A stretch of DNA of 8,366 nt from CAYJUM01 sp964478915 (GCA_964478915.1 CAYZKG010000119.1:1-8366); one strand, 5' to 3'. Numbered from the stretch's first letter, positions 1 to 6,434 are shown. The notes: generated by a model from the letters alone, not told the origin. Translations and numbers: made by a program.

Positions 1-44
1 ACCAGGATTGTGCCCACGATGAAGGCGATCCCTAGATCAGTCAT
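1..44 (-). CDS. Small membrane protein, N-terminus only (runs off the window)
   Basis: The minus strand opens with ATG at 44-42 and reads MTDLGIAFIVGTIL before leaving the window. This is a short N-terminus followed at once by a hydrophobic stretch, as in small single-helix membrane proteins. The ATG overlaps the TAA stop of the gene upstream on the same strand (TAATG), which points to translational coupling and one transcript. With only 14 complete codons visible, the family and length cannot be named. I call it a gene because of the overlap geometry and the hydrophobic reading, not because I recognise it. Confidence 0.5.
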   Translation of the reverse strand, partial: MTDLGIAFIVGTIL

Positions 45-238
45 TACTCGTCCCCTCTGTCAATGACAATGGCGGCAACCAGACTACCCAACGAGAACAC
101 GAGGCCTATGACGAGAACCCACGTCGGAATCGGATTGGCCGAAACGAATTTGCCAATCACCATACCCGCGAATGCCAATTTGCTGATATCAACGAGATAT
201 CTCGCAAGATATTCTCTCTGCTTCGTGGTCAGCCGCAC
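44..238 (-). CDS. Small two-helix inner-membrane protein (DUF6722-like)
   Basis: A 64-residue protein. A basic amphipathic N-terminus (RLTTKQREYLARYLVDISK, about residues 2-20) leads into a first hydrophobic segment (about 21-33) and then a second (about 39-59), ending in a charged DRGDE tail. The layout and the 'T.KQ.EY..RYL.DISKL.FAG.VIG' wording match my memory of DUF6722-type small membrane proteins, whose function is unknown. The start is GTG at 238-236. An in-frame TAG 21 bases upstream leaves no ATG option, and the first ATG inside the frame would cut off the conserved N-terminus. No Shine-Dalgarno is visible. Instead a near-consensus promoter ends 7 bases upstream, so the message may be leaderless. 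It is probably co-transcribed with the partial gene at 1-44. The open frame on the opposite strand here is a shadow. Confidence 0.75.
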   Translation of the reverse strand: MRLTTKQREYLARYLVDISKLAFAGMVIGKFVSANPIPTWVLVIGLVFSLGSLVAAIVIDRGDE

Positions 239-245
239 AAAAATC

Positions 246-274
246 AGTATAGAGGCCTAGCATTCTACAGTCAA
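246..274 (-). promoter_or_regulatory. Sigma70 promoter, proximal copy, for the 44-238 gene
   Basis: On the minus strand, TTGACT (274-269) is followed by a 17-base spacer and TATACT (251-246), which is 5/6 and 5/6 to consensus at ideal spacing. Only 7 bases (GATTTTT) separate the -10 from the GTG start at 238. The expected transcription start therefore falls on or within a base or two of the start codon, which would give a leaderless mRNA. Confidence 0.75.
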
Positions 275-286
275 GCGCACAGCGCC

Positions 287-315
287 AGTATAGGAGGGCT
301 ATCCTAGGCTGTCAA
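287..315 (-). promoter_or_regulatory. Sigma70 promoter, distal tandem copy
   Basis: On the minus strand, TTGACA (315-310, perfect consensus) is followed by a 17-base spacer and TATACT (292-287). It lies exactly 41 bp upstream of the proximal promoter and shares with it the -10 plus the following G and a GTGCG a few bases further on, so the two look like a diverged tandem duplication. A transcript from here would start near 280 and carry a leader of about 42 bases, which contains no visible Shine-Dalgarno. Confidence 0.7.
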
Positions 316-342
316 ACACGTAGTGGGTCCGTAAACCTTCTC

Positions 343-359
343 GTCCCTACCTCGGGGAC
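343..359 (+). other. Small hairpin in the presumed 5' leader of the ATPase gene
   Basis: GTCCC (343-347) and GGGAC (355-359) can form a 5-bp stem with a 7-base loop, 35 bases upstream of the ATPase ATG. There is no T-tract, so it is not a terminator. It could be a leader structure or chance. The rest of the stretch from 316 to 394 shows no convincing plus-strand promoter, and I do not see what drives the operon. Confidence 0.2.
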
Positions 360-383
360 AGCAAAAGGTGAAGGAGTTTTCTG

Positions 384-389
384 AGGAGG
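384..389 (+). promoter_or_regulatory. Strong Shine-Dalgarno deciding the ATPase start
   Basis: A perfect AGGAGG lies 5 bases upstream of ATG 395. The alternative in-frame GTG at 368 lies before this site and would translate through it as a run of glutamates (FSEEEK), so ATG 395 is the better start. Confidence 0.8.
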
Positions 390-394
390 AGAAG

Positions 395-2128
395 ATGGCG
401 ACACCGGTTAAGCGCGCGGCGCTGGAAGACATCCTGGTGAAACGAGGGCTGCTGTCGAGGCAGGAGGTGGAGACCTACGCCCGCCGGGCCGAGGAAACGA
501 CCCGGGCCCTTCGTGCGTTGCTCGTGGACGACGGGATCGTTCCCGAAACCAGCATGGCCGAGGCCCTGGCCGAGCAGTACGGCTTACGCTTCGCGCCATT
601 AAAAGATTTCCGCGTGGACCCGGAGTTCTTCAAGACCATGCCGGTCGAATGGATGCACCGGCATCCGTTCGTCCCGATCGATGAGGATGCCGACGGGGTC
701 CTGACCATCGCCATCGCCGACCCGCAGAACCTCCGCGCCCTCGATGAGCTGGAGCTGCTCATCGGCCGGGACTTCAGGCTCGTGGTGTCCACGCGCTCGG
801 CGATCCTGGAGTCCTTGACGCAGAGCGAGGGTAACAGCCAGGTGATCACCCGCATTCAGGCCGAGTTCCGGCCGGTGCTGATCCGGGAGGACGAACAGGG
901 CGACGAGGTGCTGTCCATCGAGAAGATCGCCAAGGACCAGAGCCCGGTCGTCAAGCTGGTGGACACCATCATCCTGAGCGCGCTGCAGAAGCGGGCCAGC
1001 GACATCCATATCGAGGCCAGCGAGCGGTCGGTGGAGATCAAATACCGGATCGACGGGATCTTGTACACCGCCATGGAGCCGCTCGATATCAAATTCCATG
1101 CGCCGTTGATCTCGCGCCTCAAGGTCATGTCCGAGCTGGACATCGCCGAGCGCCGGATTCCGCAGGACGGCCGGTTCAAGATGCGCCTGGATCAGCGCAA
1201 GGTGGACTTCCGCGTCTCGGTCCTGCCGAGCGCGTTCGGCGAATCCGTGGTGATCCGGATCCTTGAGAAGGAGGACATCTCGGCGGGGCTGAAAGACCTG
1301 CGGCTGGAGCGCCTCGGCTTCAACGCCGAAGACCTCCGCCGCTTCCGTCGCGCCATCACGGAGCCGTACGGGATGGTGCTGGTCACCGGCCCGACCGGAA
1401 GCGGCAAGACCACGACGCTCTATGCCGCGATCAACGAGATCAACAACCAGGAGGACAAGATCATCACGATCGAGGACCCGGTCGAGTACCAGCTCCGCGG
1501 CATCGTTCAGATTCCGGTCAACGAGAAGAAGGGCCTGACCTTCGCGCGCGGCCTCCGGTCCATCCTGCGCCACGATCCGGACAAGATCATGGTCGGAGAG
1601 ATCCGGGACGCCGAGACCGCCCAGATCGCGATTCAGTCGGCGCTGACCGGCCACCTGGTCTTTACCACGGTCCACGCCAACAACGCGTTCGACGTCATCG
1701 GCCGGTTCGTCAACATGGGGATCGAGCCGTATAACTTCGTGGCCTCGCTGAATTGCATCCTGGCCCAGCGGCTGGTGCGCCAGATCTGCCCGGCCTGCAA
1801 GTACTCCTATTCCATCGACCAGGCGCAGTGCGAGGAGTCCGGCCTGGACTACGAGGTCGTGAAAGATCGGCCGTTTTATCAAGGGAAGGGCTGTTCGGAA
1901 TGCAACGGATTGGGATACCGCGGCCGCCGGGCCATCACGGAGTTCCTGGACCTGACGGATCAGATCAAGGAAATGATCCTGGATCGCAAGCCGCCGTCGG
2001 AAATCCGGAAGGCGGCGATCGCCGAGGGGATGACCAGCCTGCGGGAGTCGGCCCTCGAGAAAGTGTTTCGCGGCGAGACCACGCTGCGGGAAGTGAATCG
2101 CGTGACCTTTACCCAAATCAATAAATGA
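395..2128 (+). CDS. gspE: GspE/PilB-family secretion/pilus assembly ATPase
   Basis: A 577-residue cytoplasmic hexameric ATPase of the type that powers pilin assembly in type II secretion and type IV pili. Visible parts: an N-terminal MshEN/T2SSE_N-type domain (about 5-140), the PilT-like N2 region (about 170-310, with 'ASDIHIEA' and 'YRIDGILY'), a Walker A GPTGSGKTT at 332-340, the Walker B/catalytic segment DKIMVGEIRD at 396-405, the 'LTGHLVFTTVHANN' His box after it, and a C-terminal zinc-binding tetracysteine C465-x2-C468 ... C500-x2-C503. The zinc site and the N-terminal domain mark an assembly ATPase (GspE/PilB/MshE) rather than a PilT-type retraction ATPase. Length is normal and all motifs are intact. 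It heads a tight operon of PilM/N/O/P-like genes, with the next gene starting 3 bases after its stop. Which branch (GspE, PilB or MshE) cannot be settled from sequence reading alone. Confidence 0.95.
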   Translation: MATPVKRAALEDILVKRGLLSRQEVETYARRAEETTRALRALLVDDGIVPETSMAEALAEQYGLRFAPLKDFRVDPEFFKTMPVEWMHRHPFVPIDEDADGVLTIAIADPQNLRALDELELLIGRDFRLVVSTRSAILESLTQSEGNSQVITRIQAEFRPVLIREDEQGDEVLSIEKIAKDQSPVVKLVDTIILSALQKRASDIHIEASERSVEIKYRIDGILYTAMEPLDIKFHAPLISRLKVMSELDIAERRIPQDGRFKMRLDQRKVDFRVSVLPSAFGESVVIRILEKEDISAGLKDLRLERLGFNAEDLRRFRRAITEPYGMVLVTGPTGSGKTTTLYAAINEINNQEDKIITIEDPVEYQLRGIVQIPVNEKKGLTFARGLRSILRHDPDKIMVGEIRDAETAQIAIQSALTGHLVFTTVHANNAFDVIGRFVNMGIEPYNFVASLNCILAQRLVRQICPACKYSYSIDQAQCEESGLDYEVVKDRPFYQGKGCSECNGLGYRGRRAITEFLDLTDQIKEMILDRKPPSEIRKAAIAEGMTSLRESALEKVFRGETTLREVNRVTFTQINK

Positions 2129-2131
2129 CGA

Positions 2132-3127
2132 GTGGCGAGGCTGATGGCGCTTTTTCCGATCAGACGTCCTCATATCGGGTTGAGCATCAGCCACCGGATG
2201 GTCTGTGCCGTGGAGATCGGGCGAGACTGGCGGTCGGGGTGGCGCGGCTTGCGTCTCCGGCAGTGCCGGTCGCGCGAGCTATCGACCGAGCTTGTCCGTC
2301 CGTCGGCGACCGAACCGAATGTCTCTAATGTGACCGCGCTGAGCGATCAGCTCCAAGCGTTGCTGGATGGGCGCCGCTCGCTGTCGGTTGCCCTCAGCCT
2401 CTCGGACCTGTGCGGGAGAGTCGCGCTGTTCGACTTTGAAACCTTGCCCTCAAAAGCCGCGGAGCGCGAAGCGCTGTTGCGCTGGCGGTTTCAGCAGGAT
2501 CTGAACGTGCCGGCTGCCGACGTACGGTTGGCCTATCGCGTGTTCCGGGCGGGTCCCACCCAGTTTCGCGTGCTGGCAGCGGTCGTCCGGCTGGACATCC
2601 TGGATCAGTATGAACGCGCCTGCGAGGAGGCCGGCCTCTGGCCGGTATCGGTAGGCATGGCAAGCTTCCGATTGTTCGATCTGTGCAGGCCAGCCATCAA
2701 GGCGGCGACGCGCTCCGACGAACTCTTCTTTGCTCACACCGGTGAAGGATGCTTCTCGTTTGTGGCTCTTCGCCGGGGGGTCCCGGTGTTTCTCAGGGTC
2801 AAACCGGTCCGGAATGGGACGGCCGGTGGAGTCGTCACGCCTGCCGCGCAACTGGGCGATGAGCTTGTCGCCACGCTGCAGTTCTACCAGGACCTTTATC
2901 CCGTTCGGGGGGCGGAGGGCATGGAGCCGGCGCCGGCCCGGCCCTTGTTCCTGGTCGGGGATGCGGCGCTTCATTCGGCGATGGAGCGAACCGGCCTGGA
3001 CTCTTTGAAAGTGCAGGTCTTCCCGCTCGGCGCGGACGATCCCACGGTCTTACACCGTATTCACGCCACGGGGCCGCTCCCGGTGTGCGCCTTGCCCGCG
3101 CTGGCCGGGGCGCTGGAGGGCGCATGA
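2132..3127 (+). CDS. pilM: PilM/MshI-like actin-fold pilus biogenesis protein
   Basis: 331 residues with no signal peptide or membrane segment, so cytoplasmic. Position and shape fit PilM, the actin-like protein that docks on PilN at the inner membrane and links to the assembly ATPase. The start of the fold is seen as HIGLSIS...AVEIG (about 14-29). The middle holds 'LRWRFQQDLNVPAADVRLAYRV' (about 117-138) and an 'LVATLQFYQDLYPV' helix. Near the end is 'LFLVGDAAL', where PilM relatives usually have LxGGG. The aspartate and glycine typical of the nucleotide loops are altered (GLSIS, VGD), so ATP binding may be lost, as in MshI/GspL-type relatives. The start is uncertain: GTG 2132 (3 bases after the ATPase stop) or ATG 2144, neither with a strong Shine-Dalgarno. 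The stop overlaps the ATG of the next gene (ATGA). Divergent member, so the name rests partly on context. Confidence 0.75.
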   Translation: MARLMALFPIRRPHIGLSISHRMVCAVEIGRDWRSGWRGLRLRQCRSRELSTELVRPSATEPNVSNVTALSDQLQALLDGRRSLSVALSLSDLCGRVALFDFETLPSKAAEREALLRWRFQQDLNVPAADVRLAYRVFRAGPTQFRVLAAVVRLDILDQYERACEEAGLWPVSVGMASFRLFDLCRPAIKAATRSDELFFAHTGEGCFSFVALRRGVPVFLRVKPVRNGTAGGVVTPAAQLGDELVATLQFYQDLYPVRGAEGMEPAPARPLFLVGDAALHSAMERTGLDSLKVQVFPLGADDPTVLHRIHATGPLPVCALPALAGALEGA

Positions 3128-3968
3128 TGCGACGAATAAGGAGCATCACGTTTATGCGCGCCGGCGAGCCGGTGAGCCGGCAGGAATCCCGCCCGGCAGG
3201 GGCGGGAACGGGCGCTCTGCCATCCCTGGATCTCCCGCTTGCCGTGCGGGGGTTTGAGCTGGTGCGGGCGGCCCAATGGGGCATGGCGCNNNNNNNNNNN
3301 NNNNNNNNNNNNNNNNNNNNNNNNNNNNNNNNNNNNNNNNNNNNNNNNNNNNNNNNNNNNNNNNNNNNNNNNNNNNNNNNNNNNNNNNNCCGCTTGCCGT
3401 GCGGGGGTTTGAGCTGGTGCGGGCGGCCCAATGGGGCATGGCGCTCGTGATCGTTGGAGCCGCGGTCTCGGCGGGCTGGTTCTGGTGGGACAGTCAGACG
3501 CTGGAGGATGAAGCGATCCACTACGAGCGGGCCAGAGAGCGGGTACAGGCAATCAATCGTCAATTTGTGGAGCAGGCCAGGTTGGCCGGGATCAATTTGT
3601 CGGAAGCGCGCATCAACTCGCTGCCGCGCGAGGTGGCCTTCGCCAATCAGTTGCTCGAGAAGCGGGCGTTCTCCTGGACTCGGTTCCTCAGCGATCTCGA
3701 AGATGCCGTGCCGCTCCGCATCTCGATCAGCTCGGTGACGCTGAACTTCAAGGACAGCACCATCACACTGAACGGGGCCGCGCTGACGCTCAAAGATTTG
3801 ACGGCATTGGTTGCCACCTTGGAGAACCATCCAGCCTTCAAGGAGGTCGTGCTGTCCCAGCATCGCCTCCAGGAAGATGAGGCCGAAGCGGGGCCGACCG
3901 CCATTGGCAAGGAGAAAGTCAGGACCATCGATTTCAGCTTGTCTGTGGCCTATCGGCCGCCGTCATAA
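3124..3968 (+). CDS. pilN: PilN-like inner-membrane alignment protein (interrupted by an artificial gap)
   Basis: PilN is a bitopic inner-membrane protein that binds PilM inside the cell and pairs with PilO in the periplasm. As written the gene is broken by 100 Ns and a duplicated 55-bp flank. Removing 3290-3444 (155 bases) restores one frame of exactly 230 codons, giving a 229-residue product: a basic/proline-rich cytoplasmic N-terminus (1-50), a transmembrane helix (about 51-70, WGMALVIVG...GWFWW), a coiled coil (about 72-100) and a ferredoxin-like domain (about 115-229) with the PilN pattern 'W.RFL.DLE..VPL.ISISSV' and 'LTALVATLENHPAFKEVVL'. Start options are ATG 3124 (ATGA overlap with pilM), ATG 3127 (GGAGGG 6 bases upstream) and ATG 3154 (AAGGAG 10 bases upstream). 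All keep the membrane helix. It is followed after 10 bases by pilO. Confidence 0.85.
3235..3289 (+). repeat. 55-bp direct repeat flanking the gap, left copy
   Basis: Base-for-base identical to 3390-3444. It ends exactly where the Ns begin and encodes PLAVRGFELVRAAQWGMA of PilN. It is best read as the overlap between two contig ends, not a biological repeat. Confidence 0.95.
3290..3389. other. Assembly gap (100 Ns), probably spurious
   Basis: Exactly 100 Ns, the usual placeholder for a gap of unknown size, inside pilN. Both flanks carry the same 55 bp, and joining them once gives an uninterrupted PilN frame, so no sequence seems to be missing. Confidence 0.95.
3390..3444 (+). repeat. 55-bp direct repeat flanking the gap, right copy
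   Basis: Identical to 3235-3289 and starting on the first base after the Ns. See the left copy: a contig overlap left unmerged at scaffolding. Confidence 0.95.
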
Positions 3969-3978
3969 GGAATGTCCT

Positions 3979-4560
3979 ATGGATAGGGTCAACGCAATCC
4001 TCTCTCCGATCGCCCGACGCGCCTTTCGGTCGTTGCTGCCGCTCGCGCTGGTCATGATCCTGGCGATCGGGACAGCGGTTGCGGCATCCACGCTCTTCCA
4101 AACGCCGGCGCAGGACCGCCTGGCCTCGGCGCAAGCCGCGTACGAGACCGCGCGTCGGGCGCAGATCCGTCAGGAAGCCGCCCGGGAGACGCAGGAAGAG
4201 TTGGTAGCCGTGTGGGCGGTGCTTCCCGCTCGAACGGATTTCGGCAGGCTGATCCTGGAGGTCTCGGACCTGGCCCAGCGCGATCACGTTACGATTCCCG
4301 GCATCACGTACACGTTGCAGAAGATGGAAGACGGCCTTGCCCTCAAGGCCACCATGACCTTCCGGGCGGTCGGACAGTACGGCGCGATCCGGGAATTCAT
4401 CCACCGTCTCGAGACCACCGGGCCGTACCTGTTTATCGAAAGCTTGGATGTCAGCCGCGCAGGGCGTGAAGGGTCTGCCAACGCGCCCGTGGTGTTTAAC
4501 GTGCGCGTGGTGACCTTCCTGAGGCCCGACGCGGCGCCAGCGGGGGGCAGGAAAGCATGA
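3979..4560 (+). CDS. pilO: PilO-like inner-membrane alignment protein
   Basis: 193 residues with the PilO layout: a short basic cytoplasmic N-terminus, one transmembrane helix (about 19-40, LLPLALVMILAIGTAVAA), a periplasmic coiled coil rich in Ala/Arg/Glu/Gln (about 43-82), and a C-terminal ferredoxin-like domain (about 85-180) with 'LPARTDFGRLILEVSDLAQRD' and 'YGAIREFIHRLETTGPYLFIESL', both characteristic of PilO. PilO pairs with PilN and helps connect the inner-membrane complex to the secretin through PilP. The start is ATG 3979, with AAGGA 7 bases upstream. The frame is open further back into pilN, but that part is shadow. The stop overlaps the ATG of the next gene by 4 bases, which suggests coupled translation. 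Confidence 0.85.
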   Translation: MDRVNAILSPIARRAFRSLLPLALVMILAIGTAVAASTLFQTPAQDRLASAQAAYETARRAQIRQEAARETQEELVAVWAVLPARTDFGRLILEVSDLAQRDHVTIPGITYTLQKMEDGLALKATMTFRAVGQYGAIREFIHRLETTGPYLFIESLDVSRAGREGSANAPVVFNVRVVTFLRPDAAPAGGRKA

Positions 4561-5228
4561 TGGAGCGAGGGAAATGGGGACTCTTGGCCGTCCTGATTGT
4601 TGTGTGGGCGGCCCTGATCGTGTTCCGGGTCATGAACGAGCCGGAACCGCAGCGGGCTCCGCTCACATTCAGGTCCGGACAGATGGCGGCGTCCGACGCG
4701 TCCCGGGGAGGGAATGGGCTGCTGACGGTGATTCGGCCGGCCCCGTCGAAGGTGGAGCAGGTTTCGTTCAAGACTCCCAAGAACATTTTTGCGCCGCTGG
4801 CCAGTCGGCTGGAGAGCGACGATGCTCGAAAGGCGCGGCTGGTCGCAAAAAAGCGCCGCGGAGGGGCCCTGACCGTAGGTCAGCAGGAGCAAGGCCCGAT
4901 GACGCCCCCGCCTCCTACACCCGAAGAGCTGGCCCGGCAACAGCAGGAGCTGGCCGCTCAACAGCTTCGCCAGCAACAGGAGATGGCCATGCAGCAGGCC
5001 CGCCAGCAAATGGCCCAGTACCGGTTCCTCGGCTATCTCACCCAAGGCGGACAGCAGCGTGCCTTCCTGGGGAAAGGACGCGAAATTTACATCGTCCGCG
5101 CCGGAGAAACCCTGGATGGCCGGATTCAGATCACGGCCATTGAAGTATCAGCCATCAAGATGCGAGATGCCGCGACGAGCGTGGAAACCACCATCCCGCT
5201 GTCTAAGAACACCGGCGGGCCCTTCTGA
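4557..5228 (+). CDS. PilP/GspC-like bitopic connector protein with Gln-rich linker
   Basis: 223 residues: an N-terminal transmembrane helix (about 7-25), a low-complexity stretch, a KNIFAPL motif (75-81) of the sort seen at the front of GspC/PilP-type connectors, a basic patch (96-101), a Pro run (117-122), a Gln/Ala-rich probable coiled coil (about 123-153), and a small beta-rich C-terminal domain (about 155-217, 'YRFLGYLTQGG..RAFL...EIYIVRAGETL') that fits a PilP/GspC-like homology domain. Such proteins link the inner-membrane complex to the outer-membrane secretin. Unlike classical PilP it has no lipobox but a membrane anchor, as in GspC. The gene follows pilO with an ATGA overlap. The family call is moderately sure; the role rests on layout and position. 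Confidence 0.7.
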   Translation: MMERGKWGLLAVLIVVWAALIVFRVMNEPEPQRAPLTFRSGQMAASDASRGGNGLLTVIRPAPSKVEQVSFKTPKNIFAPLASRLESDDARKARLVAKKRRGGALTVGQQEQGPMTPPPPTPEELARQQQELAAQQLRQQQEMAMQQARQQMAQYRFLGYLTQGGQQRAFLGKGREIYIVRAGETLDGRIQITAIEVSAIKMRDAATSVETTIPLSKNTGGPF

Positions 5229-5230
5229 AC

Positions 5231-5929
5231 ATGGAACACTCGTCATTCGTCAATCGTCAATCGTTAATCGCCGTGATGAGTGTCGTACTGTATGCGATAG
5301 GATTTTGGCCCTTCCAGGCCAGCGCGGTGATGTATCGGTGCGTCGATGCCTCAGGGGCCAGCGTCTTTACGGATAGCCCGGCCCAACTGAGCGGCTGTAC
5401 GGCGGTGAGTACCAGTCCGCCCGGGCCTTCACCCGGCACGCCGAGCCTGCCGTTCCCGGCGACCCCTCGTGTGGAGCCTGAGCCTGGTCCTGCCTCGCCG
5501 GCACCGGATGCGGAGGCGAACGGTGCTCGTCCAGCCGGAGAGGTCACCGTTCCGATCCAGCGGGCCGGCAACCTGTTAGTGGTGCAGGCCCAAGTCAACG
5601 GCAGCCGTGACGCCCGCTTGATCCTGGATACGGGGGCCTCGCACACGATTTTATCGTATGCGGTAGCCAGAGACCTCGGGATCTTCTCGGACCAGCGGAC
5701 AACCACCGTGACGTTGAAAACCGCCGGGGGACCGGTCCAAGCCGACGTGGTGCGGGTGAACTCCATCCGGCTCGGCGACGCGGAGGTCCGCAACAGCCAG
5801 GCGGCCATCTATGATGTCCCGGATGCGCCGGCCGGCGTGGACGGTCTGTTGGGGCTGACGTTCCTCCATCAATTTGCGGTCACACTCGATGTGGCCAAAG
5901 GGCAACTCCATCTCCGCCGGCGGGATTGA
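5231..5929 (+). CDS. Exported retropepsin-like aspartic protease with DUF4124-like head
   Basis: 232 residues. An N-terminal signal peptide (hydrophobic core about 12-28, likely cleaved after FQASA, residue 32) is followed by a short DUF4124-like module (YRC...SGASVFTDSPAQL..C, Cys37 and Cys56), a Pro-rich linker (about 62-100) and a retropepsin-like domain (about 104-228). The catalytic motif is ILDTGASHTIL with D133-T-G-A-S, and the second structural motif is 'GVDGLLGLTFL' (202-212). One DTG per chain implies an active dimer, as for bacterial clan AA proteases. The protein should act in the periplasm or outside. It starts 2 bases after the upstream stop at ATG 5231 with no visible Shine-Dalgarno, and the first codons are made of a 7-bp repeat. 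ATG 5276 is an alternative but drops the only Arg of the signal peptide n-region. Substrate unknown. Confidence 0.85.
   Translation: MEHSSFVNRQSLIAVMSVVLYAIGFWPFQASAVMYRCVDASGASVFTDSPAQLSGCTAVSTSPPGPSPGTPSLPFPATPRVEPEPGPASPAPDAEANGARPAGEVTVPIQRAGNLLVVQAQVNGSRDARLILDTGASHTILSYAVARDLGIFSDQRTTTVTLKTAGGPVQADVVRVNSIRLGDAEVRNSQAAIYDVPDAPAGVDGLLGLTFLHQFAVTLDVAKGQLHLRRRD
5236..5270 (+). repeat. Degenerate 7-bp tandem repeat (5 units) at the 5' end of the protease gene
   Basis: The units read ACACTCG, TCATTCG, TCAATCG, TCAATCG, TTAATCG. They lie inside the first 14 codons of the protease gene and encode the signal-peptide n-region. A second tract with the same period and a related consensus (T-Y-A-N-Y-C-S) lies at 6457-6491. 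Confidence 0.7.
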
Positions 5930-5930
5930 T

Positions 5931-6434
5931 ATGCCCAAGTTGCGTGTCTGGGCGCTCACGGCCATGATGCTCATGATAGATCCGTGGATGGATCGCGCGG
6001 CCGCCACATTGTACCGGTGTGATTTGCCGTCCGGCGCGAGCGTGTACACGGACAGCCCCGCCCAGCTCCAGCGGTGTACTCCTCTGGCGACGAGTTCGGC
6101 CGGCCCGTCAGCCTCCAAGCCATCCCCAGCGCCGGTCCCAGAAGCCCCGCCGATGCCGACCGAGCCGAATCCAATGCCGAATCCCATGCTGGGACAACCT
6201 ATCCCTCCCGGTATGCCGCTACCGGGCTCGCCCATGATTCCGGATGCGCCCATGATGCCGCCGGGGACACCGCCAATGCCGGTGCCGCCGCCGGCCGTCG
6301 CAACGCCAATGTCGCCGGGACCGGCGCCCCCGCAGCCCTGTATCCCGGGACTCAACCCGTTCAATCCGTTTGGCATGACGAATTGTCCGCCGGGTGGGCC
6401 GCCGGTGCCGGCTCCACCGAATCTCAGCCCGTAA
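5931..6434 (+). CDS. Exported DUF4124-like protein with Pro/Met-rich tail
   Basis: 167 residues. The N-terminus (MPKLRVWALTAMMLMIDPW...RAAA) looks like a signal peptide, probably cleaved near residue 25. It is followed directly by a DUF4124-like module, YRC...SGASVYTDSPAQLQRC, with Cys30 and Cys49 at the same 19-residue spacing as in the neighbouring protease. The rest (about 55-167) is a low-complexity tail rich in Pro, Met and Gly with no recognisable fold, except for a Cys-bracketed segment QPCIPGLNPFNPFGMTNC (135-152). The gene starts 1 base after the protease stop, so it is probably translationally coupled; its Shine-Dalgarno is poor. DUF4124 modules are common in small exported proteins of Gram-negative bacteria and their function is not known. 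The tail could be a disordered linker or a wall/envelope-spanning segment. The head call is firm, the function is not. Confidence 0.75.
   Translation: MPKLRVWALTAMMLMIDPWMDRAAATLYRCDLPSGASVYTDSPAQLQRCTPLATSSAGPSASKPSPAPVPEAPPMPTEPNPMPNPMLGQPIPPGMPLPGSPMIPDAPMMPPGTPPMPVPPPAVATPMSPGPAPPQPCIPGLNPFNPFGMTNCPPGGPPVPAPPNLSP

Noticed and set aside
63..260. Plus-strand open frame opposite the small membrane protein
   Set aside because: It has no ribosome site or membrane pattern of its own, while the minus strand has strong promoters and a membrane-protein layout.
254..309. Inverted repeat GCCTAG/CTAGGC between the divergent genes
   Set aside because: It is only 6 bp, 44 bases apart, and falls in the spacers of the two tandem promoters. 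It is best explained by the promoter duplication or chance.
368..394. Earlier GTG start of the ATPase
   Set aside because: It would translate the AGGAGG ribosome site itself; ATG 395 has ideal spacing from it.
316..394. Plus-strand promoter for the operon
   Set aside because: The best pairs, such as CTGTCA with TAAACC at 17 bases, match consensus poorly (4/6 and 3/6), and no sigma54-type GG/GC pair is present. I do not claim one.
599..2194. Long minus-strand open frame (531 residues) opposite the ATPase gene
   Set aside because: It is the antisense shadow of a fully conserved ATPase with all motifs. Its composition is Arg/Asp/Leu-rich without domains, as expected in GC-rich DNA.
3235..3444. 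Genuine internal duplication within PilN
   Set aside because: The two copies are identical to the base, touch the Ns on both sides, and collapse into one correct frame. An assembly overlap explains this fully.
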